Assembly: GCA_037157565.1 (NCBI GenBank)
Contig: JAZHRO010000063.1
Location: 88,936,001-89,000,000 of the forward strand
From: Thalassia testudinum
Taxonomy: Eukaryota; Streptophyta; Magnoliopsida; Alismatales; Hydrocharitaceae
Length of the DNA: 64,000 nucleotides
Reading direction: 5' to 3'
In this document: positions 10,204-22,134 of the stretch, in pieces
Layout: the number at the start of each line of letters is the position of its first letter
How positions within the stretch are numbered: position 1 is the first letter of the stretch
Translations under genes and position numbers: made by a program
The notes under the pieces: model-generated
The model's database searches: none
The model's input: the letters and a program-made list of their open reading frames with translations, nothing else
What the model was told of the DNA's origin: nothing

Positions 10204-10906
10204 TGATGATTCTACAATTATTAGTGTTAATATTATCAATTAGAGTCAATTTTGAGGGCACATGTGCACTAATGGCATATTATAGTGCATTTGGGGGTAT
10301 TACATCATTCTGCATTACTTTACATTAAGATTGCTTAGAAATAATGTTTAATGACCTTATGTACAAGTCCATATTGAAATAGGTCTCAGATGAGTAATCG
10401 GACCATACAGATGGATCCAGATTGACAAATGGAGTCCAATTGACTCAAAAATTACCTCGATCCGACCTCCGTAGCTCCAACAACAAGTCCATAGAAGATT
10501 AATGGCCAAGGGGCAATGCGACATCCTTACGAGCTTCAGATGAAAAATCTGACCATACAGATGGATCTGGAGTGACAATCGTCGTCTAGCAACGTGGAAA
10601 TCATCTCAATTCAAGCATTGTGGCATCCTCTACAATAGAAAGACGATGGACATCCTAGATGGCGCCATGTGGCACCATTTGGGCCACCTAAATCTGGCAC
10701 AGCACAGCGTCAGCGGCAGAGGCAGTAGCGCACGGAGTGAGCGCGAATCAGTGTGCGTGCGCATAGCACAACACGCATGAGCATGCACCCAACAGTAGCA
10801 GCAGCGTGTGTGTGCGGAACGGGTTGAGCCAATGCAGCGCCAGCGCATGCGCATGCCACGGTGCATGCAACACGGCACAGGGCATGTGGGCCAGTAGGCA
10901 TGTGAG
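10204..10906 (+). mobile_element. E1 3' LTR, 5' portion only
   Basis: It begins TGATGATTCTAC after the PPT and is cut at 10906 by E2; the rest lies beyond the right edge of the window. The last 200 bp are rich in CG/CA dinucleotides. Bases 10902-10906 (GTGAG) are the target site of E2. ORFs here (10630-10901) are compositional. Confidence 0.75.
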
Positions 10907-13639
10907 TGTTACTCGCTCGAAATCAGGTTTTAGATCATTGCGTTGTAGTATAGTTGAAATCTCATGAAAAATAGATAAAATTTATACCCGAAAAAAGTCT
11001 GAGGTCGTTCACTGGGAGCAAATAAGAATTCTGTTCTCAAAATTACAATTTAAAATAATAGAGATATGAAATTGTAATCAGAAATTGATTCAGAGTAATG
11101 TAGCAATAGGATCAAGTATCAGACTGCAAAAAGAATGGAGTAAAATGGTGATTTGAATCACCAATTACTCCTTACAATAACGGAAAATAGAACTCAATAA
11201 ATATATATGGAATGATCTCAGCAATCTGAATATTCAATTAGATGTCTTAAACGTTTGATGATCTGATTTCTTCTTCTGCTTCTTGCTTTCCTTCTTCCTT
11301 CTTCTCTGCTCCTCTTCTTCTTCTTCTTCTCTTCTTCTGCTTCTCTACCTTTCTTCCTGTGTGGTTCCCCTTCTTCTTCCTTCTTCTACTTTCTGTTCTT
11401 CTATTCTTCTTCACGCAGAGGGGGAAGGATCCTCAATTTTGGCTAAGTGTCAGCCAAACCTTCTCAGAGCAAAACCCCTTGCCCCCGCACACGATCCTCA
11501 CTTTCTCTTATTAGGTTACGCTCTCCCAGAGCCTCCAACAGTGCTAGGTTATTGGGTTTTCGGACCTAGAGTGCACCCGGGTCCAGGGCTACAGGCATGG
11601 GTCGCAGGCGAGGAGTGTAAAGCATAAGCGAGTTATCGGGTTACAGCCAAATCCGTGGGGTCAGAGTTGCGGACGAGGCCGAGTGAGGGTGCGGGGGACC
11701 TCACCCCCCAAGTGTCTAGAGGCGATAAGACTCTATCACTTTTTCAATTTAAACGTGTGCGGCGCTTCGTTAGCTATCAAGGTGGGACTAAAGTCCCACC
11801 TTTCTTCATGCGTCTGTAGTTGCAGTGAAGAAGGCTCAAATTGAGGCAGTAGCAGGTGATGATGACTTCAATTATTGCCCTGAAATCCTTCCTAGAAGTG
11901 TTCCGCTCGACTTGGGCACAGCACCTGGGGCTGAAGATGCAGGAACGTCACCTAGAGGTCTTCGAAGAAGCTCCACCAATGGCGTTGTGGCTCGAGACAT
12001 GAAAAAGATGAACACGGGCTAAACGCCCCAGTCAGTACGCTCAGAAGTTTCGCCTTGATGAGGCGAATGCAATGGCGGTGTTTGTGAGGGGTGAACGTGT
12101 GTGAAGTGGCCTTTCAGCGTTGGAAAATGAAGTGCGTAGTTGCGGTGTTCGGCATAGCATGTTAGGGACCAAATCCCTCAATTTCTTGAGGGGTTTTGGT
12201 TTATGGAGCACGGTGGAGCTGATGGAGGTGATAGTGGCAAGTTTCGAGTAGTGTAGTGGTGAGTAGGAGTTGCTAGAGCTTCAACAGAGGTGGAGAAGAT
12301 GAAGTGCGTTGAGGGAGAAGCAGTGGTCGTGTGTATGTGTAGAGAGTGGAAAAATGCAATAGAAAGAGAGAGGGAGCTAAAAAGGGGCTTAGCGAGATGA
12401 TACAGAGGCGGAGGGCTCGGGTGTTGATCGATCAGAGCCAGAGAAGGAGGAAGATGCAGTAGAGCGGCAACAGCGATGTAGACAGAGGAACACCCTCCCT
12501 TTGGCTGGGGAGGCTCATGATGTAGAGAGGAAGAGTTTAGACCATCTAATTTGATGGTTGGACGACCGAAGGAGGGGGATCCATAGAGGTCGCCAGAGTA
12601 GGGTTTTGTGGTGGTCGGAGGAAGGGAATTGAGGTGATTTGGCTCCCAAAAACTTGCTGAAAAATTTCACAACGCCTCGGAGGTGCTTATATAGGGCTTA
12701 AGAGGAGGTTCCGAGCTTGGAAACAAGCTTGGAGACCTTGGATCTTACACAAATGAATGATACCCATTCCTTCTAAAGGTTCACATGAGCTTTTGGGAAG
12801 GAGTTGGGATCCCTGGATGGGCTTATTTGGAAGGAAATCTCCCAAGGAATCTATGTTTCAAATATGGGATTGATTGATTGAGAATCGAGCGAGAAATCCT
12901 CACTCGAAACTTGATGGTGAAGGTTTAACCTTCCAAAAATGGCATGGGGACCTACTTGTGAAGAAGACAAAGAAGTTGGGGGGCTATTTGTAAGAGAATT
13001 CAAAAGTTAAGGGTCTGAATGAGATAGAAAGAGTCTAACTAGACCAAAATGCAAACTTGGTCAAGATGATCTCAGATTAAGCCCAAATTTTGGTACAAAT
13101 CTAATTTGGACCCAAGAATCTAATGGTGAAGTTAGATTTAGGTTTTGACCAAGTTTGACTGGGTAATTTATGCAAAACCCAAATTAGGGCAAATGTCTGT
13201 CTAAGACTCTGTTTTGGGTCAAGACAGGTTCTGATGGCCAAATTGAAGGTTCCAAACCCTAGAGAATATTTTTCTATGAATTTTAGAGGACTTCAGTGTA
13301 ATTTATTCTGACTAGAACCTCAGTGAATTGAGAGGATCCGTTTTTAGGGTTTCAGAAGTGATTTAATTCTCAAAACACGCGAAAACTCATTTTTGACTGC
13401 TCTGACCCACTTGTTGGATATTTAAGACCACTTGACCCTTAATTACCCCCTAAGACAACTCGTGGTTGTTCTGCAATTGAGATATGCTGTCAAAACTACA
13501 GTTTTACCCCTATTTTCTTGTCTTTCTCTCTGAATCATTATGCAATGAATTACAGTCCTCCGACAGTTATGCAGGAGCATTTACTAACTTAATTAGATCA
13601 AAATGAGCTAGTTTATGGCTCATGATGGTGTTCCCATCA
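10907..13639 (-). mobile_element. E2 3' LTR (2733 bp)
   Basis: In plus orientation it runs from TGTTACTCGC at 10907 to TTCCCATCA at 13639, so it has TG...CA ends. It matches the E2 5' LTR (62853 onward) base for base over long stretches with scattered transitions, and matches L0 in inverse orientation. At 13623-13639 the terminus forms a hairpin (TGATGG/CCATCA). The TATA box is on the minus strand near 12690. ORFs at 11283-11627 and 11825-12022 recur in the 5' LTR at 63197-63934 with altered residues and look compositional. Confidence 0.85.
12687..12697 (-). promoter_or_regulatory. TATA box of the E2 LTR
   Basis: The minus strand reads CCCTATATAAGC about 0.95 kb from the LTR start, at the place equivalent to the TATA box of L0. 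Confidence 0.6.
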
Positions 13640-13668
13640 TATCCCCATGCTTAGCTTTTGCTTGTCCC
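13640..13668 (-). promoter_or_regulatory. E2 polypurine tract
   Basis: The minus strand reads AAGCTAAGCATGGGGATA directly before the LTR start TGATGGGAAC. One G of the usual five is lost (GGGG). It is preceded by the AAGGGACAAGCAAAAG box seen before the other PPTs. Confidence 0.7.
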
Positions 13669-14994
13669 TTAGCAAAATCTTATGGAATTAACTTTAATTC
13701 TAGACCATATGCCTTTATATGCTCAGAATTCTGATGTGTGCTTTCTTTTGTAGATTAGGTCAGAATACCGATAATCGGCCTAGAGGTACTTAAGTACCAA
13801 CCAAGATTTGGACCTAACCAGCTTTAGCCTCAGTCCACCACAAAGGTTTCTAAGGCCCACAGGAACTAACCTAAGGTTCGTTGAACTCTGCAATTAAAGC
13901 ACCCGTGCTTACAATATGTTTTAGCCCAGGTTCAGTTTGTAGTGCGTTTTTCTAAGAGAGAGATAGAAGAATTTTTATTTATTTTTGGAGAATTTTCTCT
14001 CTCTTTTCTTTTTATTTCTAACCTCGGATTATCATTACAACATGGTCAGTATCGGATTCCTTGTTCCCACCATCAATCCTCGCAGGGTCCCTGGTAATCA
14101 ATGCTTCGAGATAGCACCACCCATGGCAACCCCAGAACCCTGGCTTTTGAGATTTTGAGATAATCTCATCCATGGTGTTCTATAGCTAAATTCAGATCCT
14201 GGCAATTGACATTTCGTGATAATGCCGCCCATGCCATCTGAACCAGCATATGGTGCATACATGACTCCGATAGGATATTTAGATATCCTAGGAGACCAGC
14301 ACCGAGGAGATGACATGTTATTGCTCATCTTCGAGGAGGATTTCTAGCCTCTCCACGTCAGGAACTCATCCAAATCAACTTGTGTTGATCAGCCGCTCCT
14401 AATCGAGGCAGCTTTTTCAAAATAGATTTAACGCATTTGCATGTTTTTGATAATTAAGCGCACTAAACCAAACTGTGTGTGGATTGGGGTGCTTAGGTTA
14501 TCGAGTCCCGCAAACCAGAGGTCAGTTAACGAGGCCGAATAATCCATAAGCCTTAGACCTAATACTTAGGCCTCGCATTTTCCTCAACCTCTTGAGGATT
14601 TTCTAGATCTTAACGAATACTTGAATTTTTAAGCCTAGAATTCCAGCCCAAGAGGCCTAAGATCAGCATTCATGCGAATCTTTTTTTGTCTCTTAGCACT
14701 TTCTGTCTTTCATTTTCTTTCTTTTTGAGTTAGTCTAGAACTAAGTCAATTCCTTAATCTTTTACAAATGACTATCTCTCTTTCTTTTCTTTTCAAATGG
14801 TGCTCCTTTTTGACATTGTTATCTCCTCCCCTTTTTCTCCTCAAAAATGATATGCAATCAATTCATTCAAAATTTCCTCCCTTCTCCTATTTTTGTTCTT
14901 TTTTCAAATTTTCTTTTTTTTGGTTTTTGGAATATGTGCTTTTTTTATGAAACCCTTTCTTGTGAAGTGATTTTCACAGAGTTTTGCACTTTAA
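13669..14994 (-). other. E2 3' spacer with three-copy repeat
   Basis: Non-coding. Three imperfect units of about 50 bp lie at 14088-14245, each built on CTTCGAGATA-like and CACCCATGG-like phrases (plus strand). The same three-unit block recurs in E3 (19051-19213) and E4 (27693-27852). The stretch 13755-13890 is also conserved in E3 and E4. T-rich runs at 14690-14960 are low complexity. Confidence 0.65.
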
Positions 14995-15031
14995 TACCCC
15001 CCATGCCTACGATTTGCAATGTCCTCATTGT
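14995..15031 (-). promoter_or_regulatory. E2 first (internal) polypurine-like G tract
   Basis: The minus strand reads ACAATGAGGACATTGCAA and then GTAGGCATGGGGGGTATT. It lies about 1.36 kb upstream of the true PPT, as in the other elements. Confidence 0.6.
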
Positions 15032-16010
15032 AAATTAGGTGCGTTCGAGTGTAGCTTAGATCATACATTAGAACAGGTTTTGGATGGGTGGGCGGTGATC
15101 GAGTCGATTTTTCACTTTTTAGAGATAATGTTTCAGAAAAATATGTTGTCGTAGTGAAATCACGTGGTGGAAAAATCCCGAACAAAATTATTAGTAAAAC
15201 TAACCACAATGGATTAGGTCGTATCCACAGGGAGGAATAGATCAATAGATTCACGAATATAGAGCCATCATGTTCATAGAAACACTTACGAAATCAACTC
15301 AATGAATATGGTGCTCAGAGTGTAACTTTAATTTCATGAGAAGTTGAGGGCGTTTTTGAAATTTTCAGCCCTACCAGGAGGGGGTGACGTAATAATTGCG
15401 AAAATAAAATAAACAATCTTCACACAAGTACACAAGAATTTTTAGGTGGAAACCCAAACCGGGTGAAAACCACCACCTAACCCTCTCGAGTTAGGATTTT
15501 CCGATCAACCAAGTTGATCAAAATCCACTAAATCGAATCACTTTAAACGAGGGTGATTCAACCTCAATACAACCATGCTACTTAGACGAGGGTAGCGTAC
15601 CTCAACCCTTTCTCTCCACGAGAAGGATTTTGTCTCGCAAAGGAGACGGGAATTCGCAAAACGAATACCCAACCAAATAACAAAGATAAAATAAACAAGT
15701 AATCTTATAGAGCCAACAAAGTAATTATGAACCTAGCTTCTATAGGAATTAGGAAACTCCCCTTTGCAAGGTGTGCATCGAGTTGATGACGCGGTGCGTG
15801 AGCCACGTGACGACGCAACTTCGCTCTCGTGAACTATGGCGTGAGAGCGGGTGCGCAACAGCTTGATGCTCTCAAGAGAATGGAGCTTGAGCTTGGAGAG
15901 CAAGAGCTAGCTAGGACACAAGAGAGTGGAAAGTGTAATACAAATTGTTTCTTGTGTATCTTGGTGTCTCTAGGTGTTTCTTAGTGTGTATTTGTGTTTC
16001 AAAGGTTCCC

Positions 16011-16022
16011 CTCTATTTATAG
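16011..16022 (-). promoter_or_regulatory. TATA box of C2
   Basis: The minus strand reads CTATAAATAGAGG. The GACGTC cluster lies just upstream in element orientation (16139-16675). Confidence 0.65.
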
Positions 16023-16138
16023 AGGCCTTAGGAAGGCTTTGGAAGGCTTAGGAAAGGTTCTATAGCCGTTGGGAACAAAGCCCAAGAGAATCAGCCTGAA
16101 ATCAGGAACAATCATTGCTCTGACAGGCTTATCAGACG

Positions 16139-16675
16139 TCTAATTCTGGAATCAGACGTCTGGAAGACCACTTTAAGACGTCTGATTTCAATGTCAGAAG
16201 TCTAATTTTGGGCGGGTCTCTTCCTGACTTGGATCAGATCTAAACAGGGTTCTAGTGCAAGTCCATCAGACGACATATAGGACGTCTGGCACTATGTCTG
16301 GACATCTGGAAACCTACTTTTACTGTGGGAATGGATTTTCCAAACATTGCAACGGCTAGAAAATCTCTGAGAAGAGATTTTGGGTCAGCCGAGGCAAAAC
16401 GGTCAATTATCAGACGTCTGGACAGTCCTATGGACGTCTGATAAGGCTCTAACGGTCATATCCTTGAGTGTATGCTAAGTCAGCCAACGGTCCACTAATT
16501 GGACGTCTGGCAAAGTCATCAGAAGTCTCCTAAGACGTCTAGTCTAAGGTCTGGACGTCTGATTTTATCAGACAGAACTAACTATGTCCAGCCTAATAGT
16601 TATCAGACATCTGAATCAACAGTCAGACGTCTTAAAATACTTTATCAGAGGTCTAATTTGGGAATTAGACGTCTG
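16139..16675 (-). repeat. Cluster of GACGTC palindromes in U3 of C2
   Basis: By eye there are eleven exact GACGTCT sites and about six near matches (GAAGTCT, GACATCT, GAGGTCT, GACGACA) in 540 bp. They are usually set in (A/C/G)(A/G)GACGTCT(G/A) and often preceded by ATCA. GACGTC is the core of the plant bZIP C-box, so this may be a bZIP-bound enhancer. Spacing is irregular (about 15-110 bp), so it is neither a satellite nor a CRISPR-like array. Confidence 0.8.
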
Positions 16676-18608
16676 GAAACTCTATTTGAACCCTATATTG
16701 GTTTTTTAAGTTTTCTATAGAAAACCTAAGTATCCTAGGGTTGTACAGGTGTTCCTAGGACTATTGTTAGGGTACTTTGAGGCTCTTTAACAAAAATCTA
16801 AGTAACAAAAATAAAGAGCAATAGAAATAACGAAAAATACAAGGAGTACAAGAGAAGGAAATATATCGTATTCTTCATCTCCTTCCTTCTTCAATCTATC
16901 GCTCCTCGCGAATCTCCTCTGTTTTCCATCAAGCTCCTCCAATCCGTCCTGGATGCGAGCTCGAACTCCGTCTAATCACGTATCCATTTGCGATTGACCT
17001 GAAATCTAGGACTCAAAGTGCAAATGTTAAATGACATGTGTTTTGTTATCATCAAAACAAATGATCGTGGTGCTCTAGCACCAACATTTTTAACATAAAT
17101 TTTACATCATAAATCAAGCTCTCAAAAATATGTAAATGATGCATGTGTAGTGGTAGAGTATGTAATTTATAGTTGCATGTAAATCTGAATCCTATTCAAT
17201 GAGAATTGATGTGCATAACAGGAGCCAATTAAATATGCGAAGGAATATGTATAATGTCATAATTTTTCCATAATAATTTAATCTAGCCAAATTTTGAATA
17301 GTATTCCGCAATGGCATTTTTGGTAAATTCTAATAGAACCCAAAATAGAAGAAGTGCTTCTCTCTGTCGAGCGCATCGAGGAGCCGATGGCGAGGGCCGA
17401 GGAGCTGGTGGAAGGTTGAGGCGAATGAGGGCTTCGCATCGGGGGTGGCAGCCTGACAAGAGATGGTCGGTGATCGTCGGCCGGAGAGGAGGTTAGCCGG
17501 CAATGTGGAGCTCCACCAGCAGTCCTGTGATCGAGGTCGGCAGATGTGGATGAGGGGAAAGGTGTTGTGAGGTGTGGCGAGCAGAATGACAATGTTGTCG
17601 ATGAGTTTGGTAACTCGAGTTGGTGGCTGCATGTTGATGGCATTGGGCTATTCTTCGGTGGGTGTAGTTGCAGCCTGTGGAGATGAAGAAGGCACTGCAC
17701 TTGGGCATTGGCTTATTGGCCGTGCACACCTGTTGCACACGGTGGAGGGTTCTGCTGTGTGGTCGCGAACATGGTGGTTGAGGATGAGGGTGAGGCGAGT
17801 GCAGTGGCTGATTGTGTGAGTCGTGGAGGGGTTTGCAGTTGTTGACGAGAAAAGGTGGCAGTTGTGGTCGGTGGCTGTGGTGGATGCTGTCAGCTCATAG
17901 TGTCGAAAGTCACAGTCAAGAAGATGCCCGCCTGGATGTCAGGTAGCCCTCCTAGACGGCTTAACTTGCCACCATCTTTGGTGGGCTGCAGATGCACGGT
18001 TGGGAAAGCCCCTGGAAGAAGACAAGGGGAGGAGGCACGCAGTTCTGTTAGCGGGTTCTTGGAGGCATGTAGTGGCGGATGGAGGCACACGACGATGGTG
18101 GCTTCAGTCGACGCAGAGGCTCGCGATAATGGATGGGTGCACAGTTAGAGTAGAGAGGTGGAGGCCATGTTCCCTCTTGAGGGAGGAAGAAGATGCTTTC
18201 CTCATTGCCCATACCTTCCTGTTAAATAAGGACAGAGAGAGAGTCGGATTTCCTTTTTACCAAATAGCGAATAGAAATTTTAGGAAGAGAGAGAGATATT
18301 CATGAGTGAGATAAGGAAATGTGTTGCAACAAATTTTAGAGGTATGCATGGAAACCTCTAATATTTATTCTCTTGCTATATTTTGCCTAGACAAATTCCC
18401 ACATATCTCCACTCACTTTGATGTGATGCCCTTGCCTTTTAAAGTGAATAATCAATCCTCCCATATAAAGACTAATGCAATTAACACATGAAATGATAAA
18501 TTTAGCATTCACATGATTTTGTCAATAACATCCATGTTTTAAATTAGTCTCTCATCAAAATAATATTGTACTTAAGCACTAAATTAGTCCACTAAAGTGG
18601 ACCCATCA

Positions 18609-18640
18609 AATACCCCCATGCCTAAGTTTTGCTAGTCTCG
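18609..18640 (-). promoter_or_regulatory. E3 polypurine tract
   Basis: The minus strand reads GACTAGCAAAACTTAGGCAT followed by GGGGGTATT, then the LTR start TGATGGGTCC. The box order is the same as in E4, E5 and E6. Confidence 0.75.
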
Positions 18641-19957
18641 ATCAAAATCATACAAAATAGACCAGGTCTCTAGGCCATATTTTACTGTCAGGATGCCTTA
18701 TTGTGCCATGCTCTAGAAATTAGATTGAAATACCAACTATAGGCCTAATGGTACTCAAGTACCCACCAAGATACGGACCTGACCAGCCTTAGCCTTGGGT
18801 TCGCCGTGAAGGTTTCTAAGGCCCGCAAAAACTACCCAGAGGTTCGCTGACCCCAGCAGTTAAAGTACCCGTGCATATGTGTAGCAAGGCTAGGTTTAGT
18901 TTGGCAATGCATTTTTAGTAAGAGAGAGAGAGGGAGAAATATTATTTTGAGAGTTTTCTCTCTTTCTTTTTAAATTCCCCTAGACTCAACTTTGGATTGG
19001 CCCTAAACACAATCTGTATCAGATTCCTTGTCCACACCATGAATCCTCACAGAGTCCCTGACAATCGATGCTTCGGGATAGCACCGCTCATGGCAACCCC
19101 TAGAACCTTGACTTTCAACACTTCAGGATAGTGCCACCCATGGCATTCTGTAGCTGAATTCAGACCCTGACAATCGACATCTCGAGATAATGTTGTCCAT
19201 GGCATCTGAACCAGCACAAAATGCTTCTGTGCCCCCGATAGGATATTTAGATATCTTAAGAGACAAGCATCGAGGAGATGATATGTTTGAACGCATCTTC
19301 GAGGGGCTTATTTTACATTCCTCCTCTCCATGCTAGGAACTCATCCAATCAACTTGTGTCTTCAAGCAGCTCCTAAGTCAACTTTTCGGGAAAACATTTT
19401 TAGAACAGACACTTTTTTGGCATTATTCTTTGTTATGCGCACTAAACTAGACCAGTGTGTGATTTTCGGGTGCTCAGGTTACCAAGTTTCGCAAACCAAT
19501 GGGCAGGCAATGGGGCCGAATACTCCCTAAGCCTTAGACTTAATACATCGGCCTCTCAACTCCCTCAAACTCTCGAGGAATAGTCCAGATCTTAGCGTAT
19601 ACATGAGTGTTTAAGCCCTAGAATAGACACAGGAGGCCTAAAGTCGGTATCCCTCACTTATCTCCTCTTTGGCACTTCAGGACTTTATTTATTCATTTAT
19701 TCTAGCCTCTAACTTAGGTAACTCTTCCATAATCAATTGCTGGGATCAACACAATTTTGCACATTTTCTTTTTGTGTCTCTCCTCAATATATTTGAAATT
19801 CAGCTCAAAAGATTTCATCTCCTTTTTCTCACTTCTTCCCTCTATTTCCTCTTTATTTTTTTACAAGATGGATGCCCTAATTGCATGCAGAATATGTAGA
19901 AATGCTATGAATAACCTCATGTTATACCCTCCATGCCTAAATCGGACAATGTCCTTA
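18641..19957 (-). other. E3 3' spacer with three-copy repeat and first G tract
   Basis: Non-coding. The three-unit repeat is at 19051-19213 (CTTCGGGATAGCACC, CTTCAGGATAGTGCC and TCTCGAGATAATG, each followed by a CATGG phrase). The block at 18755-18850 is shared with E2 and E4. At 19926-19957 the minus strand has GGACATTGTCCGATTTAGGC and then ATGGAGGGTATAAC, a decayed form of the first G tract (GGAGGG). Confidence 0.65.
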
Positions 19958-22134
19958 TCAAAAAGTAGAAGCAAGGAAAGATATTACCTGAGGTAGAGTT
20001 GGGATACCTTGCAAATCGGGCTCTAGAAGGGAAACAGAAGGAGACCCAAAGAAGATATGTAACAAACCTGGCCTGGCGAGTAAGTAACCCAAGATGTTGG
20101 TAAGTTGGTGATGGATAGTGAAGCCAAATACTCTCCAGAAGCAAGTGAAAAGAGGGTACTCCTGAGTTATTGTGGGAGGTTTTACATAATACACATGAGT
20201 AGTGACCTCTAGGAGTGTGCGATGAGGAGGCAAAGGCTCCTCAAGCAGATTTGTGTAGGCAACAGAGGGTGTAAAGAAGCATACCCTGAGACTAATGGGT
20301 TGACATGGAAGAGCGTCGATCCACACTTGCCACTCTACCACCGGGTGTATTGGTCTGGATATTTCCTCGCTAATCAAAAGTGTGAGTAGAGATTTTAGGA
20401 AGCTGGTACTATGTGAGATGAAGTCTCTCAAGTGTGGGGTAGGGAAGAGGGTTAAAGAGGGTGTGAGCAGTTTGACGTTCATCCTCAATATCCATTCCAA
20501 TTCTTGAATGTTATCAGAAGCAACCTTAGTTACTGATTGCATATCATTGGTGTGAGTGTCCTGGAAAGGGCCCAAATGTTCGTCATCCAAATTAAACCGC
20601 TCAAGGGTGTCACTCATTTCATTATCATGTATAAGTGGATTGGAAGCAATAGGGTTGTGAGTGTCCTTAATAATGACATCCCCAGGTTTTTGTTCAATGA
20701 CAAGATCCTACTCATGGGGTGTATAGATTCTTTCTTCAAGAGTAGTAATTGCTTCCATTTCTTCCGACTGTTTGAGAGGACGATCTTGACAGTCAAAGGT
20801 ATGTAACAATCCAGATTTTTCTAATTCAGTCAGGTCCTCAGAGGGTAGGTCCTCAAACAAAACATAATCCCCCCTAGAGTCACTCCATCTCTAAGTCTGG
20901 GCCCCTTAAAGTCATCATCATCCTCTTCCACATTTTGTCCCTCTTGACTCTGAGTCTCAGGGCAAACTTTCATATCAGGATCAAGTGCTTCCTCAAAAAT
21001 CAACTCTTCGTGTCCCTAAGACCAATATTGATCTAATTCTTCCAATTCTATCTCAAGTTTCTCATGGTCTCTTGGGTTGGGGACTTGTGAATCCTCAAAA
21101 TATTCAATTACAGGTGTTGGTCCTGTTGATAAAGGAGTGTGGTTATTATTACTTCCTTCTAGTATGATTTCCTCTGGCATCCAAGACTCCTAGAATTTGT
21201 TAACTTCTAAATCACAATCCTCAGGGAGCTCTAACTGAGGTGCAAGGTCCTCAGAAGCGTAAACTATATGTTTAGGATCCCTAGGAAGGGGTATAGATTC
21301 CACCTTAAGATTCAAACTGGGAGCAGGGTTGACTATTTGACTATGACCCATTTCATCAAATGTAACGAAGATACTATCATTTGGGTCGAGTTCAGCTAAT
21401 GGGACCATCTTCCCCTTTGATTGGCTCTAATAAAGCTCAAGTGGAAAATTCGGGGAGTCCTCCCTTGTTGGCTGCCACCAATCTATATCACAATTCCATA
21501 TCTAGCAACCCCTTTCAATTCCCATTGTATCCAAGTAGCCTCCCTCCTCCTTAATGTCTCGACTTCTCAAACAATAGTTATCAAGTCTGAAGGGGTCTAC
21601 ATTATCCTCAAAAGGGTAGCTATACTCCCTAATGTCCCCTCCCATCTTGTGGCGTGGCTCTCTCAAGGGAGATGTATCTAACATGGAGGGGTTATGATCA
21701 ACCTCAAGGGAGTAAATCAAGTGACCAATTTCTTCTTCTAATTGTTGACTTGTCCTCAAAGACTCTCCTAAAGATTCCATCATTTCCATTTGTTGTTTTT
21801 GCATTTCTCTTTTGAAAGAGGAGAGGCTATCATTTGTTTCAAGAGGAAAGTCAAGCTTAGGGTTATAATACCTAGGAGTTTCTGTCCAACTGGGAATGTA
21901 AGAATCATCACGGGTGGGTGGGTTGGGCATAGACATGGATGGGTTAGGGATGGTGTATCCTTCTCTTAGGTTCTACTCATGATCACAGGATTGGGAAATA
22001 ATCAGACCAATGTTCCCATAGTAAGAGTAGAAAGGATCCCATTGTTCATTAGATGGTGGATCACTGCAGGTCATGGGATTGGGATTTGATGTTCTGGGGT
22101 GAAAGTAAGAAGTGAAGTAGTTATTGTAATCCAT
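19958..22134 (-). pseudogene. E3 orfX, degenerate (about 720 codons)
   Basis: Most of it shares one frame from ATG at 22134, with stops at 21973, 21502, 21427, 21190 and 21016, then a shift near 20860 into the open 219-codon 3' part (20617-19958). The N-terminus is Tyr/Ser/Pro-rich (MDYNNYFTSYFHP). A coiled coil lies near 21840-21715 (KREMQKQQMEMMESLGESL). The middle is strongly acidic (VEEDDDD near 20930). The C-terminus reads YPLFTCFWRVFGFTIHHQL near 20145-20090 followed by a hydrophobic stretch, matching the signature in E1, E5 and E6. No protease or pol domain. The family is unknown to me. Confidence 0.65.

Larger units (their letters stand above)
5298..10906 (+). mobile_element. E1: Athila-related element with gag, PR and orfX but no RT/IN; 5' end missing
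   Basis: The order is gag (5298-7115), aspartic protease (7093-7917), orfX (7821-8809), first G tract (8961-8995), spacer with paired hairpins, PPT (10172-10203) and 3' LTR (10204-10906). The LTR is interrupted by E2, which leaves TSD GTGAG at 10902-10906. No RT, RNase H or integrase is present and no insertion removes them, since PR leads straight into orfX. The 5' LTR and leader are lost at the C1 junction near 5295. Many stops and frameshifts show that it is an old copy. Confidence 0.8.
15357..17085 (-). mobile_element. C2: copia (Sirevirus-like) solo LTR, 1729 bp
   Basis: In element orientation it starts TGTTGGTGCTAGAGCACC (17085 leftward), has TTTTGATGATAACAAAAC soon after, a TATA box at 16011-16022, and ends ...AAAATTTCA at 15357. 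It has TG...CA ends and TSDs GTTTT (15352-15356) and TTTTT (17086-17090). Its length equals the size difference between the two E3 LTRs. No internal sequence or second LTR is present, so it is a solo LTR. The block at 15450-15620 is shared with the C1 LTR. Confidence 0.85.
15096..18608 (-). mobile_element. E3 3' LTR, interrupted by C2
   Basis: It starts TGATCGAGTCG at 15096 and ends GGACCCATCA at 18608. Removing C2 (1729 bp) leaves 1784 bp, exactly the length of the 5' LTR at 23441-25224. The GC-rich core (17345-18230) gives several long ORFs on both strands that differ in frame and sequence between the two LTR copies, so I do not count them as genes. Confidence 0.88.

Noticed and set aside
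16139..16675. CRISPR-like or satellite array
   Set aside because: The repeated unit is only 6-12 bp with irregular spacing, in a plant LTR; no constant repeat length and no cas genes.
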